A stretch of DNA of 64,000 bases, taken from the NCBI RefSeq assembly GCF_007559025.1, contig NZ_CP041765.1, positions 2,352,679 through 2,416,678 of the forward strand. The letters run 5' to 3'. Positions 23,976-35,179 of this stretch are shown here, in pieces. The notes beneath the pieces are model-generated. The model was not told the DNA's origin. It did no database searches and saw nothing but the letters and a program-made list of their open reading frames with translations. Numbering within the stretch: the stretch's first letter is position 1; each line of letters starts with the position of its first letter. This DNA is from Tomitella fengzijianii. GTDB lineage: Bacteria > Actinomycetota > Actinomycetes > Mycobacteriales > Mycobacteriaceae. Made by a program: the position numbers and the translations under genes.

Positions 23976-26309
23976 TCAAGCCCGGAAGAGGAACTCCCCG
24001 CGCTCCGTTCCCTCGACCGTCGAGACCATCTCCGCCAGCCCCGGATGCCGCGTGAGCCCCGGATCCCGCTCCACCATGTCCGCGGCGAACTCGCGGGCGT
24101 CGAGGATGACGTCCTCGTCCTCGAGCACCGACAGCAGCCGGAGGCCGCTGGTGCGGCCGGACTGCGCGGTGCCGACCACGTCGCCCTCGTGTCGCAGCTG
24201 CAGGTCGAGCCGGGCCAGTTCGAAACCGTCGGTGGTGGCCGCGACCGACTCCAACCGTGCGCTCGACTGCGCGGCGGCCGGGCGGCCGCTGATCAGGATG
24301 CACAGGCCCGGGGCCTCCCCCCGCCCCACCCGTCCGCGCAGCTGGTGCAGCTGGCTGACGCCGAAGCGCTCGGCGTCGAGGATCACCATCACGGTGGCGT
24401 TGGGCACGTCCACCCCGACCTCGACGACGGTGGTGCTGACCAGGACGTCGATCTCTCCCGCTGCGAACCGGCGCATCACCGCGTCCTTGTCCGGGGACGG
24501 CATCCGCCCGTGCAGCAGGTCCACGTGCACCCCGGCCAGCGCTCCCCGCACCAGCTTGTCGTACACGTCCACCGCGGCGTTCGCGTCGGGCTGCGACCCC
24601 TTCCCCGCACCGGCGGCGCCCTGCGGCGCGGAATCGGACTGCGACGCCGGAGCCGACGACGGTCCCGATCCGGCCGGGGGCTCGGCGGCCTGGTCCCCGA
24701 TCCGCGCGCACACGACGTACGCCTGACGGCCGTCCGCAACCTCCTCGACGATCCGCTCCCACGCGCGTTTGACCCACCGCGGGTTGTCGGGCATCGACAC
24801 CACCGACGTCCGGATCGGGGATCGCCCGCGCGGCAGTTCGCGCAGCGTGGACGTGTCCAGGTCGCCGAACTGCGTGAGCGCGACGGTGCGCGGGATCGGC
24901 GTCGCCGTCATCACCAGCAGATGCGGCACGAGCCCCTCACGGGCCTTGCCGTGGAGGCGGTCGCGCTGGTGCACGCCGAAGCGGTGCTGCTCGTCGACCA
25001 CCACCAGGCCCAGGTCGAAGAACGTCACGGCGTCCTCGAGCAGCGCGTGCGTGCCGACGACGATCCCGGCCTCACCGGAGGTGATCTCCAGCAGCGCGCG
25101 CCGCCGTTCGGCCGTGGTCATCGACCCGGTGAGCAGGGTGACGCGCGTCCCGTCCTCCGCCCCGCCGAGCTCCCCCGCGCGGGCCAGCGGGCCCAGCAGT
25201 TGCCGGATGGAACGGGCGTGCTGCACCGCCAGCACCTCGGTGGGCGCCAGCATGGCGCACTGGTGCCCGGCGTCGACGGCCTGCAGCATGGCCAGTACGG
25301 CGATCACGGTCTTGCCGGACCCCACCTCGCCCTGCAGGAGACGGCGCATGGGGACGGCGCCCTGCAGATCCTCGCGCACCTCGGCGAGCACCTCTTGCTG
25401 TCCGTCCGTCAGCGCGAACGGGAGACGCGCGGTGAACGCGTCCACCGCCGCTCCCGGCCGCAGGCGACTCGCCGGCGCCGCGGCCCGCTGCTCATCCGCG
25501 CGCCGCCGGGCCAGCATGAGCTGCATCGACGCGGCCTCGTCGAAGCGCAGCCTGCCGCGCGCGGCCTCCGCCTCTTCTTCCGACGACGGCCGATGGATGC
25601 CGCGCAACGCGGCATCGAGAGACATGTGCCCGTACCGGGCGACGATGTCCTGGGGAAGCGGGTCCGACACCGGCTCGAGCTGGTCGAGCACCTGGCGCAC
25701 GCACCGCATGATCGTCCAGGTCTGCGCCTTGGCGGACGCGGGGTAGATGGGCAGAATCGCGCGGTCGAGATCCGCGGCGCTGAGGCCGTCGCCGGAGTCT
25801 TGCAGCGCCTCCGCCATCCGGGCGAGGGAGCCGCCGCCCTGCACCCGCTGGCCCGCGGCCAGCAGCGCCCCGCCGCCCCCCGCGCCGGTCTGCGCGGTCT
25901 CCGGCAGCAGCAGGTAATCGGGATGCGTCAGCGACAGCCGTCCGTTGAAGGTGCCCAGCTGTCCCGAGAACAGCCCGCGGCGCCCCACCACGATGTGATG
26001 GCGCACCTTGTGGGGGCTGAAGAACGTCACGCCCAGGCGGTTGCGCCCGTCGTCGAGCACCGCCTTGAGCAACTTCTTACGCGGATTGCGGCGCATCGGC
26101 CTGACCTCCGCCTCCACCACCCGGGCCGCAATGGTGACGTGGGTGCCCGAGGCGAGGTCCTCCGGCGCCATCAAAGCCCCGGCGCGCAGGTATCTGCGCG
26201 GATAGTGCCGCAGCAGGTCCCCGACCGTCCGCAGTTCGAACTGGTCGGCCAGCACGCCCGCCGTCGCGTCACCGAGCAGCAGGTCCAGCCTGTCCGTCAG
26301 CGTCGCCAC
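23976..26309 (-). CDS. recG: ATP-dependent DNA helicase RecG
   Basis: A 777-residue branch-migration helicase acting on stalled forks and Holliday junctions. Motifs: LQGEVGSGKTVIAV (Walker A), DEQHRFGVHQRDRL (DExH), TATPIPRTVAL, and GRVGRGEAPG (motif VI). An Ala/Ser/Pro-rich insertion lies near motif IV in the region SSAPASQSDSAPQG. GTG 26309 is preceded by GGAGGGGG, making it a better start than any upstream codon. The gene lies 43 bases after the DAK-phosphatase gene. Confidence 0.95.
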   Translation of the reverse strand: MATLTDRLDLLLGDATAGVLADQFELRTVGDLLRHYPRRYLRAGALMAPEDLASGTHVTIAARVVEAEVRPMRRNPRKKLLKAVLDDGRNRLGVTFFSPHKVRHHIVVGRRGLFSGQLGTFNGRLSLTHPDYLLLPETAQTGAGGGGALLAAGQRVQGGGSLARMAEALQDSGDGLSAADLDRAILPIYPASAKAQTWTIMRCVRQVLDQLEPVSDPLPQDIVARYGHMSLDAALRGIHRPSSEEEAEAARGRLRFDEAASMQLMLARRRADEQRAAAPASRLRPGAAVDAFTARLPFALTDGQQEVLAEVREDLQGAVPMRRLLQGEVGSGKTVIAVLAMLQAVDAGHQCAMLAPTEVLAVQHARSIRQLLGPLARAGELGGAEDGTRVTLLTGSMTTAERRRALLEITSGEAGIVVGTHALLEDAVTFFDLGLVVVDEQHRFGVHQRDRLHGKAREGLVPHLLVMTATPIPRTVALTQFGDLDTSTLRELPRGRSPIRTSVVSMPDNPRWVKRAWERIVEEVADGRQAYVVCARIGDQAAEPPAGSGPSSAPASQSDSAPQGAAGAGKGSQPDANAAVDVYDKLVRGALAGVHVDLLHGRMPSPDKDAVMRRFAAGEIDVLVSTTVVEVGVDVPNATVMVILDAERFGVSQLHQLRGRVGRGEAPGLCILISGRPAAAQSSARLESVAATTDGFELARLDLQLRHEGDVVGTAQSGRTSGLRLLSVLEDEDVILDAREFAADMVERDPGLTRHPGLAEMVSTVEGTERGEFLFRA

Positions 26310-26352
26310 CGCCCACCCCCTCCGTCGTCCCGGGTAGAGTTCCGCGGAGCCG

Positions 26353-28092
26353 TCACTCCACCCCGATCTGCAGCACGTCCGCGGACTGCAGGCCCGGGTA
26401 CACCGACAGCTCCACCGCCGGGTGCCGCTGATCCACGTGCGCCCGCGCGGCCGATGCCAGGGCATCATCCGCCGCGGCACCGACAAGAAGCGTCACCAGC
26501 TCACCACCGGTGCCGAGCATCAAGTCCAGCAGGGTCGCCACCGCCGTCGATGCACGGGGCTCGACCACCATCACCTCGCCGCCGATCACGCCCAGCGCAT
26601 CCCCCGGCTCACAGGTGCCGGACCACGTCAGGGCGCGCGTCTCCGCCACGCGCAGATGCGCGCAGCGCGTGGCGGCCGCGGCCTCCGCCATCGCGTAGGT
26701 GTCGTCGCTGGACGGGCGGTGCGGGTCGTGCACCGCGATCGAGGCCAGCCCCTGCACCATCGATGAGCACGGTAGCGGCAGCACCTGCTGCCCCTGCCGG
26801 CGCGCCGCGGCGCTGACCACCACCAGGTCTTCGGAGCGCACGGCGCCGTTCGGCAGCACCAGGACCTCGCCCGCGTCGGTTTCCCCGATGGCCGCGAGCA
26901 GCGCCGAGCCCGACGCGGTTCCGTCGACGGAGAGCACCCGCGCCCCCGCCGCCTCGAACAGCGGCACCGCGCCCGCGCCGTCGACCACGGCGAGGACCGC
27001 GCGTCCCGGGCGCAGGCCCGTCTGCCGGCTCTGCTGCACGCCGAGGTGGGTGATGCGGACCTTCCGGATCCGGCCCGCCTCGAGACCGCTGTCGACGGCC
27101 AGCCCCGCGTCCTGCAGATGCACGTGGACGGACCAGCCGCCGGTGCCGTCGCCGACGATCACCACCGAGTTTCCTGTCGCCTCCAACCGTCGGCGCAGCG
27201 CGGCCACCGCCGCGTCGTCGGCGTCGTCGAGCAGGTACATCACCTCGTACTCGTCGGCGCTCGCGGAGCAGCGGTCCGCCGGCGCCGCCGCGGCGGCGAC
27301 ATCGGACAGGTCCAACCGTGCTATCGCGGCGCCGGACCTGCCCAGGCGCGCGTCGACCGACCTCTCGAACGCCGGCCGGTGCACCCGCTCCCCCGTCAGG
27401 GTCTCTACCAGGCAGTCCAGAATCACCAGCAGTCCCGCCCCGCCCGCGTCGACCACACCCGCGGCCTCGAGGACGTCCAGCTGACCGGTCGTCCGGCCCA
27501 ATGCCTCGAACGCGGATTCGGCCGCCGCGCGCGCCGCGGAATCGAGCGCCCCCTCGCCCGCGCACCCCGCCGCCGCCGCGTCGATCACCGTCAGCACGGT
27601 GCCCTCCATCGGCATGCTGACCGCGCTGCGGGCCAGCCTCGCCCCGCGCGTCAGGCCCGCGCTGAGCCCCCGGCCGTCCAGGGTGTCCCCCGGGCCGCCC
27701 CCGGCCGCCTCCTGCGCGAGCCCCACGAACACCTGCGAAAGGATCACGCCCGAGTTGCCGCGCGCCCCGTCCACCGATCCCGCGGCGAGCTCACGCAGGG
27801 CGTCCGCGGCGGTCCGCACCGCCGACTCACCGCCGCCACGGATCCGTCCGGCCGCGGCGGTGAGGGTGTGCAGGATGTTCGTACCGGTGTCCGAGTCCGG
27901 CACAGGGAACACGTTGAGCGCGTCGATCTCCCTGCGCCTGCCGGCCAGCGCATCCACGCTCGAAACCGCCCAGCGCCGGACCGTCGCCGCATCGAGCCCG
28001 GGATCGCCCACTGCCGTCGTCCCCTTCCCTCGTGCCGCGCGGTCGCCGCGGCGGACGTCCGCGAGCACCGCGGCAGACGACGCTGCCGACAT
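26353..28092 (-). CDS. DAK2/DhaL-domain protein (YloV family, fatty-acid kinase FakA-like)
   Basis: A 579-residue protein with an N-terminal DhaL domain (LNVFPVPDSDTGTNIL, DGARGNSGVILSQVFVGL, MEGTVLTVIDAAA) and a C-terminal YloV/DegV-like region (GDALGVIGGEVMVVE). Firmicute relatives are the kinase subunit of fatty-acid kinase; M. tuberculosis Rv2974c is the positional homologue. ATG 28092 is chosen as the last good start before the conserved domain; the upstream open frame contains antisense rpmB-leader sequence. It is probably co-transcribed with recG. Confidence 0.88.
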   Translation of the reverse strand: MSAASSAAVLADVRRGDRAARGKGTTAVGDPGLDAATVRRWAVSSVDALAGRRREIDALNVFPVPDSDTGTNILHTLTAAAGRIRGGGESAVRTAADALRELAAGSVDGARGNSGVILSQVFVGLAQEAAGGGPGDTLDGRGLSAGLTRGARLARSAVSMPMEGTVLTVIDAAAAGCAGEGALDSAARAAAESAFEALGRTTGQLDVLEAAGVVDAGGAGLLVILDCLVETLTGERVHRPAFERSVDARLGRSGAAIARLDLSDVAAAAAPADRCSASADEYEVMYLLDDADDAAVAALRRRLEATGNSVVIVGDGTGGWSVHVHLQDAGLAVDSGLEAGRIRKVRITHLGVQQSRQTGLRPGRAVLAVVDGAGAVPLFEAAGARVLSVDGTASGSALLAAIGETDAGEVLVLPNGAVRSEDLVVVSAAARRQGQQVLPLPCSSMVQGLASIAVHDPHRPSSDDTYAMAEAAAATRCAHLRVAETRALTWSGTCEPGDALGVIGGEVMVVEPRASTAVATLLDLMLGTGGELVTLLVGAAADDALASAARAHVDQRHPAVELSVYPGLQSADVLQIGVE

Positions 28093-28332
28093 CACCGCAA
28101 GACTAGTTGCGCCGGAGCGGTTTGGCGCCGGCGGCCGAGGGGCGCTATTCTGGTTCGGTTGCCTCGACCCGAGCACGGTTGCGCGCCACCCGCGTGCTGT
28201 CCCATCGCGTGAGGCCGCTATCCTCTTTGCCGGGAAGGCTTGACTGCTGCGCCGGTGGGAAGAGATCGACTTACCTGCTTGCAGGAAAGACCTGACAACA
28301 ACCATCCAGACTATTCGAGGAGTTCGACGACT

Positions 28333-28524
28333 ATGGCTGCCGTCTGCGACGTCTGTGCCAAGGGACCCGGCTTCGGAATGTCCGTCTCGCACTCGCACCG
28401 GCGGACCAAGCGCCGTTGGAACCCCAACATCCAGACCGTGCACGCACGCCTGGACAACGGCACCCCTAAGCGCATGAACGTGTGCACCTCATGCATCAAG
28501 GCCGGCAAGGTCGCCCGCGCCTGA
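28333..28524 (+). CDS. rpmB: 50S ribosomal protein L28, zinc-binding form
   Basis: A 63-residue L28 ([20 protein letters not shown]). Both CxxC pairs are present (VCDVC and CTSC), marking the zinc-containing form. GAGGAG ten bases upstream supports ATG 28333; the longer open frame from 28240 is leader sequence. A TATCCT hexamer near 28220 could be its -10 element. It is monocistronic and convergent with ung. Confidence 0.97.
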   Translation: MAAVCDVCAKGPGFGMSVSHSHRRTKRRWNPNIQTVHARLDNGTPKRMNVCTSCIKAGKVARA

Positions 28525-28565
28525 GCTGCACGTCGGCACCCCCGCGGTGCCCCGAACACCCCCGG

Positions 28566-28587
28566 AACCCCACGGTGACGGGGGTTT
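28566..28587 (+). terminator. Likely rpmB terminator
   Basis: AACCCC (28566-28571) and GGGGTT (28581-28586) form a short stem followed by TTCGTCTT. It lies 41 bases after the rpmB stop. Confidence 0.45.
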
Positions 28588-28601
28588 CGTCTTGTGCGGG
28601 C

Positions 28602-28675
28602 GCCGTCGGTATGTGCCGGCGCCGTCGGTATGCGCCGGCGCCGTCGGTATGCGCCGGCGCCGTCGATGTGCGGGC
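28602..28675. repeat. 19-bp tandem repeat, three copies plus a partial fourth
   Basis: Units at 28602-28620, 28621-28639 and 28640-28658 share GCCGTCGGTATGCGCCGGC (the first has one T for C), and 28659 onwards is a degenerate fourth copy. Each unit contains GCCGGCGC-type self-complementary sequence at its junction. It lies between convergent rpmB and ung. Confidence 0.85.
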
Positions 28676-28711
28676 CGACCCCCGGCCCGCACACGCACAC
28701 CCGCGGTGGCG

Positions 28712-29404
28712 CTACCGCAACGCCCAGTCGACGGGTTCGGCGCCCTGCGCGGTCAGCAGTGCGTCGGCCCGGCTGAACGGCCTGGATCCGAAGAACCCCC
28801 GTGACGCGGACAGCGGCGACGGGTGCGCCGACTCCACCACCGGCACGTCGCCCAGCCAGGGCTTCAGGCTTCGCGCGTCGCGGCCCCACAGGATGGCCAC
28901 CAGCGGCAGATCGCGCGCGACCAGCGACCGGATGGCCTGTTCGGTCACCTCCTCCCACCCCTTTCCGCGGTGCGATCCCGCCTCGCCCGGCCGCACGGTG
29001 AGCACCCGGTTGAGCAGCAGCACTCCGTTGCGGCTCCACGGCGACAGGTCTCCGGTGACCGGCACCGGGAGTCCGAGGTCCTCGGAATACTCGCGATAGA
29101 TATTGGTCAGGCTGCGCGGGATCGGCCGCACAGACGGGTCCACTGAGAAGCTCAGGCCGACGGCGTGCCCGGGCGTCGGGTACGGGTCCTGCCCCACGAT
29201 GAGCACGCGGACCCGGTCCATCGGCTCGGCGAAGGCGCGGAGCACCGCGTCGCCCGCGGGCAGGTAGGGCCGTCCGTCGGCAAGCTCGGCGCGCAGGAAC
29301 CGGCCCATGGCCGTGATCCGCTCCGCCACCGGCTCCAATGCGGGCACCCAGGTGGGGTGGACGAGGCCGTCGAGCGGCCCGGACGCGGAACCGCGCACCG
29401 CCAT
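28712..29404 (-). CDS. ung: Uracil-DNA glycosylase, family 1
   Basis: A 230-residue UDG that removes uracil from DNA. Family-1 motifs are complete: water-activating [34 protein letters not shown], and the DNA-intercalating [17 protein letters not shown] 29404 shares one base with the stop of the upstream hexapeptide-repeat gene (TGATG), implying coupling. The long open frame upstream is a shadow of thiL. Confidence 0.97.
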   Translation of the reverse strand: MAVRGSASGPLDGLVHPTWVPALEPVAERITAMGRFLRAELADGRPYLPAGDAVLRAFAEPMDRVRVLIVGQDPYPTPGHAVGLSFSVDPSVRPIPRSLTNIYREYSEDLGLPVPVTGDLSPWSRNGVLLLNRVLTVRPGEAGSHRGKGWEEVTEQAIRSLVARDLPLVAILWGRDARSLKPWLGDVPVVESAHPSPLSASRGFFGSRPFSRADALLTAQGAEPVDWALR

Positions 29405-29925
29405 CACCCGATCCTCCGCAGCGCGGTGCGGTAGTGCTCCGCATTGGCCGCGTACATGTCGACGTTGAGCTGCAGGTGCCCCTCCGGCACGGTGAAGCCC
29501 TCGCGGACGCGGGCGGGAACGCCCAGCGCCATCGACCGGCCCGGCACCGCGGCGCCGAACGGCACCACCGCGCCCGCGCCCACGATCGACCCGGCGCCCA
29601 CGTGGGCGCCGTTGAGCACCACCGAGCCGGACGCGATGAGGGTCTCGTCCTCGATCACCGCGCCCTCCACATGCGCGTTGTGGCCCAGCACGCATCCGGC
29701 GCCGATGATCGTGGGGTGGGTCGTCGTGCAGTGGACCACCGTCCCGTCCTGGATGTTGGTCCGTGCTCCCACCTCGATGCGCCCGTAGTCGCCGCGCAAG
29801 ACCGCGTGCGGCCACACCGAGACGCCGGCGGCCAGGGTGACCGCGCCGATGACCACCGCTTCCGGGTGCACGTAGGCGGACGGGTCGATGTGGGGGACTC
29901 TGTCGTCCAGTGCGTAGATCGCCAT
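29404..29925 (-). CDS. Gamma-carbonic anhydrase-like left-handed beta-helix protein
   Basis: A 173-residue hexapeptide-repeat protein with the gamma-class fold. Repeats run from [20 protein letters not shown] to [20 protein letters not shown]. Possible zinc ligands are seen in [13 protein letters not shown] and LGHNAHVEG (two His in HNAH). Many such proteins are inactive or act as metallo-chaperones, so carbonic anhydrase activity is not assured. It is coupled to ung and follows thiL by 21 bases. Confidence 0.88.
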   Translation of the reverse strand: MAIYALDDRVPHIDPSAYVHPEAVVIGAVTLAAGVSVWPHAVLRGDYGRIEVGARTNIQDGTVVHCTTTHPTIIGAGCVLGHNAHVEGAVIEDETLIASGSVVLNGAHVGAGSIVGAGAVVPFGAAVPGRSMALGVPARVREGFTVPEGHLQLNVDMYAANAEHYRTALRRIG

Positions 29926-29946
29926 CCCCGCAATCTATCCATCGCC

Positions 29947-31029
29947 TCACCCGCCGAAGGCGACCCACCCCGGTGCGCCGCCGTAGCAGGAGTCTCCGAC
30001 GAGCACCGCCGGCCCGGCGGGCAGCCGGGCGCCGCCCGCTTCCGCCGCTCCGGTGGCGTGCACCGTGCCCACCGCACGCCACCCCTCCGGTAGCGGCCCG
30101 GCCGCCGGGAACGTCGCCGCAAGCGGATGGTCCTCGCCTCCGCCCAGCGCCCAGTCCCACGGATCGGCTCCCAGCGCGTCCGCGGCGGCCCGCAGATCGT
30201 CGAACCCGGCGCCGCCGCCCGCGTCCTCCGCCAGGCGGGCGGGGTCCAACCGGAGCACCACTCCGGATTCCGCCGCGAGATGCCCCAGGTCCGCCACCAG
30301 CCCGTCGGAGATGTCGATCATCGCCGTGGCCCCCGCGTCGGCGGCCTGCGGGCCCGCGCCGTACGGGGGATGGGGGCGAAGGTGCGCGGCGATCAGCCGC
30401 GCCGCCGCCGCCTCGTCGAGCGCGACGGCGCATTCCGAGGTGCCCCAACCGGACTCCAGTAGCGCCAGCCCGGCTGCGGAGGCGCCGGTGCCCCCGCACA
30501 GCGCGACGACGTCCCCGGGGCGCGCCCCGGAGCGGCGCACCGCACGCCGCCCCGACAGGGCGCCGAGGGCGGTCACGCTCAGCACGACCTGCTGCGCCTG
30601 CACCAGGTCGCCGCCGACGATCGCCGCACCCACCCGCGCGGCCTCCGCGCGGGCCCCGGCCGACATCTCCTCCAGCACCCGCACGGGCGTCGACGGCGGA
30701 CAGCCGAGAGCCACCAGGAAGCCGGTGCACTCGCCGCCCATCGCGGCGATGTCCGCTGCGTTCTGCGCTATCGCCTTGCGCCCCACATCCGAAGGCGCCG
30801 ACCATTCCAGCCGGAAGTGCCTGCCCTCCACAAGCATGTCCGTGCATGCCACCACCCGCCCGTCCGAGGTCGCGAGCACCGCGGCGTCGTCGCCGGTGTC
30901 CACGAGCACGGTCCCGTCCGTTCCGGGAGGCCGGTCGCCGGCCAGCCTCCTGATGACGCCGAACTCCCCCACCTCGGCCACCGTCGGTTCGTCCACTTCT
31001 GTGCGCATCCCTTCCATCGCGGGCGGCAT
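29947..31029 (-). CDS. thiL: Thiamine-monophosphate kinase
   Basis: A 360-residue kinase making thiamine pyrophosphate. Metal/ATP motifs [40 protein letters not shown] and [16 protein letters not shown] are conserved. The start could be ATG 31029, 31017 or 31008; none has a well-spaced ribosome-binding site, and the outermost is listed. It is divergent from the DUF3515 gene, as in M. tuberculosis (Rv2977c/Rv2980). Confidence 0.94.
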   Translation of the reverse strand: MPPAMEGMRTEVDEPTVAEVGEFGVIRRLAGDRPPGTDGTVLVDTGDDAAVLATSDGRVVACTDMLVEGRHFRLEWSAPSDVGRKAIAQNAADIAAMGGECTGFLVALGCPPSTPVRVLEEMSAGARAEAARVGAAIVGGDLVQAQQVVLSVTALGALSGRRAVRRSGARPGDVVALCGGTGASAAGLALLESGWGTSECAVALDEAAAARLIAAHLRPHPPYGAGPQAADAGATAMIDISDGLVADLGHLAAESGVVLRLDPARLAEDAGGGAGFDDLRAAADALGADPWDWALGGGEDHPLAATFPAAGPLPEGWRAVGTVHATGAAEAGGARLPAGPAVLVGDSCYGGAPGWVAFGG

Positions 31030-31205
31030 CCACGGGCAAGGTGCACGCCGGGGTGATCCCGCCTACACGGGTACCGTGGTCGCCGGTCGCGATACTAGCC
31101 GGGGACCGTGGGGTCACCGAGCGGCCGCCGACAGACCGCCCGGCTCTGCACGCCGATGCGGAGCACCCGAGGATCCCCCGCACCCACGAGGAAAACCGCG
31201 TACCC

Positions 31206-31877
31206 ATGACGAAGCCCGACGGCCGCCCGAACCCCGACGAGCCACAAGACCCGCAGGAGGATCCGGCTGGTCCGCCCGCGAATACGGAGCACCGCTTCCA
31301 CCCGGCAGTCATCGCCACCGCCATCGCCCTGCCAGTCGCGCTGATCGTCGGCGTCGTCGTGGCCGGCGTCATCGTGGCTGGAACCGACGACGCCGCCGAC
31401 ACGGGACCCGTCGCCGTCAGCGGCGCAGTGCCCGCGCCCCAATCGGGATCCGACTCGTGCTCAACGCTTCTCGCGGCACTGCCGGACGCTCTCGGCGACT
31501 ACACCCGCGCCGAGCTCGCCGATCCCGCCCCCGAGGGCGCAGCCGCCTGGCGGCCGGAGTCCGGTTCCGACGATTCCTCGGACCCCTCCTCGACCGAGCC
31601 GATCGTGCTGCGCTGCGGCCTGGACCGGCCCGCGGAGTTCCGCCAGGGGGTCGGGATCCAGCAGGTGGACGCGGCGCAGTGGTTCGAGGTCTCCGGCGAG
31701 GACATGGGGCTTGCATCGTCGACGTGGTACGCAGTCGACCGGCCCGTGTACGTGGCGCTGACCCTCCCGGACGGTTCCGGACCCGCGCCGATCCAGGAGA
31801 TCTCGACGGCCATCACGCAGTCGCTTCCGGCGCAGCCGATCGATCCCGCCCCCGTCGTGGGCACGACCGGCGACTGA
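31206..31877 (+). CDS. DUF3515 membrane-anchored protein
   Basis: A 223-residue protein with a charged N-terminus, one transmembrane helix ([20 protein letters not shown], residues about 40-60) and an extracytoplasmic DUF3515 domain with two conserved cysteines ([26 protein letters not shown]). It corresponds to Rv2980, unknown in function, and its location between thiL and ddl is conserved. ATG 31206 begins MTKPDGRP. It is convergent with ddl. Confidence 0.88.
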   Translation: MTKPDGRPNPDEPQDPQEDPAGPPANTEHRFHPAVIATAIALPVALIVGVVVAGVIVAGTDDAADTGPVAVSGAVPAPQSGSDSCSTLLAALPDALGDYTRAELADPAPEGAAAWRPESGSDDSSDPSSTEPIVLRCGLDRPAEFRQGVGIQQVDAAQWFEVSGEDMGLASSTWYAVDRPVYVALTLPDGSGPAPIQEISTAITQSLPAQPIDPAPVVGTTGD

Positions 31878-31941
31878 GCGCCACGGGACCGCCCGCGCGC
31901 GTCACGGCTCAGCCGTCCCCGGAAGCCGTCCTCCGAGACGG

Positions 31942-33093
31942 TCAGCGCAGCCCTGTTCCCCGGGCGGTCGCGGTGTCGACCATCTCGGTGAGCAGGTCCG
32001 CGTATCCGGTGCCGGCCGCCGCCCACATCTTCGGATACATCGAGATGGCGGTGAACCCGGGCATCGTGTTGATCTCGTTGATCACGGGCCCCTCCGCGGT
32101 GACGAAGAAGTCGACGCGGGCCAGTCCCTGGCAGTCGAGCGCGCGGAACGCCCGCACCGCCATTGCGCGGACCTCGTCCGCCACCGCGTCGTCGAACTCG
32201 GCGGGGATGTCGAACTCGCAGACGTCGTCTAGGTACTTGGTGTCGAAATCGTAGAACGCCCCGCCGTCGGATCCTGCTGCATCGTCATCGGCCTCCGGCA
32301 TGCGGATCTCGGCCAGCATGCTCGCCGACACCGTCCCGTCCGCGCGTTCGAGCACGCCGCATTCGACCTCGCGGCCCACGATGGCGGCCTCCACGATGAC
32401 CTTGGGGTCGTGGCGGCGGGCCTCGGCGAGCGCGGCGGGGAAGCCGTCCCAGGAACCCACGCGGGTGATGCCGATCGACGATCCCCCGCGGGCCGGCTTG
32501 ACGAACACCGGCAGGCCGAGCCGCTCACGCTGCGACGCGGTCAGGTCGTCCTCGCCGCGCCGCAACACCACCTGGGTGCCCACGGGCAGACCGTCCGCGG
32601 CGAGCAGCTTCTTCGTGAACTCCTTGTCCATGCCCGCCGCACTCGCCAGGACGCCCGGGCCCACGTACGGCACGCCGGCCAGCTCGAGCAGCCCCTGGAT
32701 GGTGCCGTCCTCGCCGAAGGGGCCGTGCAGCACGGGGAACACCACGTCCACCTCGCGCAGCACGTCGCCGGCCGCACCGTCGGCCAGCGACAGCAGCGCG
32801 CCGGCCCGCGTGGGGTCGGCGCTGAGCGCGACCGGCGTACGGGTGCCGTCGACTACGGGCAGCCGCCGCCCGTCGGGGGCCAGCTCGGCCGCCGGGCCTT
32901 CCGCGCCATCGGCGCAGTCCGGGCCCAGCACCCACCGGCCCTCCTCGGTGATCCCCACGGCTACCGGTTCGAACCGGTCGCGGTCGAGGTGAGCGAGGAC
33001 GCTGCCCGCCGACACGCATGACACGGAGTGCTCGCTGCTGCGCCCGCCGTAGACGACCGCGACCCTTGTACGACGATTATTCACGTCCAGCAC
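31942..33093 (-). CDS. ddl: D-alanine-D-alanine ligase
   Basis: A 383-residue ATP-grasp ligase making D-Ala-D-Ala for peptidoglycan, the target of D-cycloserine. Motifs: [43 protein letters not shown] and [14 protein letters not shown]. The start is GTG 33093 or, more in line with related proteins, GTG 33084 ([14 protein letters not shown]). It is 76 bases downstream of gpsA. Confidence 0.96.
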   Translation of the reverse strand: MLDVNNRRTRVAVVYGGRSSEHSVSCVSAGSVLAHLDRDRFEPVAVGITEEGRWVLGPDCADGAEGPAAELAPDGRRLPVVDGTRTPVALSADPTRAGALLSLADGAAGDVLREVDVVFPVLHGPFGEDGTIQGLLELAGVPYVGPGVLASAAGMDKEFTKKLLAADGLPVGTQVVLRRGEDDLTASQRERLGLPVFVKPARGGSSIGITRVGSWDGFPAALAEARRHDPKVIVEAAIVGREVECGVLERADGTVSASMLAEIRMPEADDDAAGSDGGAFYDFDTKYLDDVCEFDIPAEFDDAVADEVRAMAVRAFRALDCQGLARVDFFVTAEGPVINEINTMPGFTAISMYPKMWAAAGTGYADLLTEMVDTATARGTGLR

Positions 33094-33169
33094 CGTACCC
33101 GCCGGGGCGCGCGATCCCGCCGCCAGTTCCGGGCTACGCGCGGCCCCGCGCCGCCGCGGCGGGACCGGC

Positions 33170-34168
33170 CTATTCCGGTTTGATCCGTCGCCCGAGCAGC
33201 TGCACGAGCACCTGCGCCACCGGCATCTGCTCGTGGCACACGCTGTGCACGGCCTCGGTCAGTGGCATCTCCACCCCGTAGCTGCGGGCGAGCTCGAGGA
33301 TCGACGAGCACGACTTGACGCCCTCGGCCACCTGCCCGTGCGTGGCCTGCTGCGCCTGTTCGAGCGTCTCCCCCCGGCCCAGGCGCTCACCGAAGGAGCG
33401 GTTGCGCGACAGCGGTGACACGCACGTCGCCACCAGGTCGCCGACGCCCGCGAGCCCGGCGAGCGTCTTGGGCCGCGCGCCCAGCGCCACCCCCAGCCTC
33501 GTCATCTCCGCCAGCCCGCGGGTGATGATCGCGGCGGACGTGTTCTCCCCCAGCCCGATGCCGGCCGCCATGCCGCTGCACAATGCGATCACGTTCTTGC
33601 ACGCCCCGCCCACCTCGCAGCCGATCACGTCGGTATTGGTGTACGGCCGGAAGTACCCGGTGGCGCACGCCCGCTGCACGGCGACGGCGCGCACCGAGTC
33701 GGGGCAGGCGATCACCGTCGCGGTCGGCTGCTCCACAGCGATCTCCTTGGCCAGGTTGGGCCCGGACAGCACCGCGATCCGGTCGGCTTCCGCGCCGGTC
33801 ACCTCGGCGATCACCTGGCTCATCCGCATCAGCGTCCCCACCTCGACGCCCTTGGCGAGGCTCAGCAGGGTGGCCGACGGCGGCAGATCGCCCGACCACG
33901 CACCCAGGTTGCCGCGCAATGACTGCGACGGCACCGCGAGGACCACCACGTCCGCGCCGCCGAGCGCCTCGGCATGATCGTGCGTCGCGTGCAGTCCCTC
34001 GGGCAACCGCACCCCGGGGAGGTAGTCCGGGTTGACTCTCCGCTCCGCAATGGATTCCGCGACGTCCGACCGCCGAGCCCACATCGTGACCTCCGTGCCC
34101 GCGTCCCGGAGCACCTTCGCGTAGGCGGTTCCGAACGAGCCCGCCCCCATCACCGCTGCCTTGACCAA
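33170..34168 (-). CDS. gpsA: Glycerol-3-phosphate dehydrogenase [NAD(P)+]
   Basis: A 332-residue enzyme supplying sn-glycerol-3-phosphate for phospholipids. The N-terminal dinucleotide motif is [15 protein letters not shown]; the catalytic Lys is in [17 protein letters not shown] and the Asp/Arg region is [23 protein letters not shown] 34168 is chosen because GGGGA lies five bases upstream and the Rossmann strand starts right after it; no ATG is suitably placed. It is divergent from cofC. Confidence 0.95.
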   Translation of the reverse strand: MVKAAVMGAGSFGTAYAKVLRDAGTEVTMWARRSDVAESIAERRVNPDYLPGVRLPEGLHATHDHAEALGGADVVVLAVPSQSLRGNLGAWSGDLPPSATLLSLAKGVEVGTLMRMSQVIAEVTGAEADRIAVLSGPNLAKEIAVEQPTATVIACPDSVRAVAVQRACATGYFRPYTNTDVIGCEVGGACKNVIALCSGMAAGIGLGENTSAAIITRGLAEMTRLGVALGARPKTLAGLAGVGDLVATCVSPLSRNRSFGERLGRGETLEQAQQATHGQVAEGVKSCSSILELARSYGVEMPLTEAVHSVCHEQMPVAQVLVQLLGRRIKPE

Positions 34169-34370
34169 CAGTCCCCGTCCTTCCCGACACACTTCCCACG
34201 GCTGCACCGCGCGGGCCACCGACGGCGGTGTGTCCTGCGCCGCCGCCGATCCCCGCCGCCGGACGCAGCACGCCTCCCGACCGCCCTGACCGTACCGGCC
34301 CGGCGCCGCATCCGTTCGGCGTAGATCCCACGGTGCAGCCGCACACGCACCTGCTGGCATCATCGGACGC

Positions 34371-35117
34371 ATGACGACGCGTGCGGCCGCATTTCCCGGT
34401 GTGCATGTCATCGTCCCCGTCAAGAACCTCGCGGGCGCCAAGTCCCGCCTGACGCCGGGGATCGACGAGTCTGCGCGGCGCGGGTTGGTGCTCGCGATGC
34501 TCGAAGACACGCTGCGGTCGCTGTCGGCCTCTCCGGCGGTCTCCGCCGTCACGGTGGTCACGCCCGACGCCGCGGTCGCCGCCGTGGCCACCCGGTGCGG
34601 CGCGTGCTGCGTCGACGAGCAGCAGGCGCTGATCCGGGCCACCGCGGACGGCGGCGCGTCCGGCGGCCCGCGCGCCTCGCTCAACGCTGCGCTCACCGGC
34701 GCCGCGTATCGGGTGCGCGATGCCGCCGCGCCGGCCCACCTCGCCTTCGTGCAGGCCGACCTGCCGTCGTTGCGCCCCGGGGAGTTCACCGCCGCAGCCG
34801 CGTCGGCCATCGCGTCGGCAGCCGCACCGGACGCGCCGGCCGGGCACGGACGGGCCTACATCGCCGACAGGTCCGGAGACGGCACCACCGCCGTCTTCGT
34901 CTCCGGCGCGACGACACGCCTCCGCCTCGCCTTCGGCACCGACTCCTCGCGGCGTCACGCGGCACAGGGCGCCGTCGCCCTGCACGGATCGTGGCCCGGG
35001 CTCCGCGCCGACGTCGACACCGTCGCAGACCTGCACCACGTCCGCCGCCTCGGCACCGGGACCGCCACCGCCGCGATGCTCCGACGGATAGGCGTACCGG
35101 ATACGAATCCGCGGTGA
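34371..35117 (+). CDS. cofC: CofC/FbiD, phosphoenolpyruvate/2-phospholactate guanylyltransferase
   Basis: A 248-residue nucleotidyltransferase of the F420 pathway. The N-terminal motif [17 protein letters not shown] and the FVQADLPSL metal-binding Asp motif match CofC. In mycobacteria the homologue (FbiD, Rv2983) activates phosphoenolpyruvate with GTP on the way to dehydro-F420. Its presence implies that the organism makes coenzyme F420. It overlaps the first possible ppk start (GTGA). Confidence 0.93.
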   Translation: MTTRAAAFPGVHVIVPVKNLAGAKSRLTPGIDESARRGLVLAMLEDTLRSLSASPAVSAVTVVTPDAAVAAVATRCGACCVDEQQALIRATADGGASGGPRASLNAALTGAAYRVRDAAAPAHLAFVQADLPSLRPGEFTAAAASAIASAAAPDAPAGHGRAYIADRSGDGTTAVFVSGATTRLRLAFGTDSSRRHAAQGAVALHGSWPGLRADVDTVADLHHVRRLGTGTATAAMLRRIGVPDTNPR

Positions 35118-35179
35118 ACAAAGCGGAAACCGCGGCCGGGCACCATGCATCACGCGCCGGGATGCGGAAGGATCGAGGT

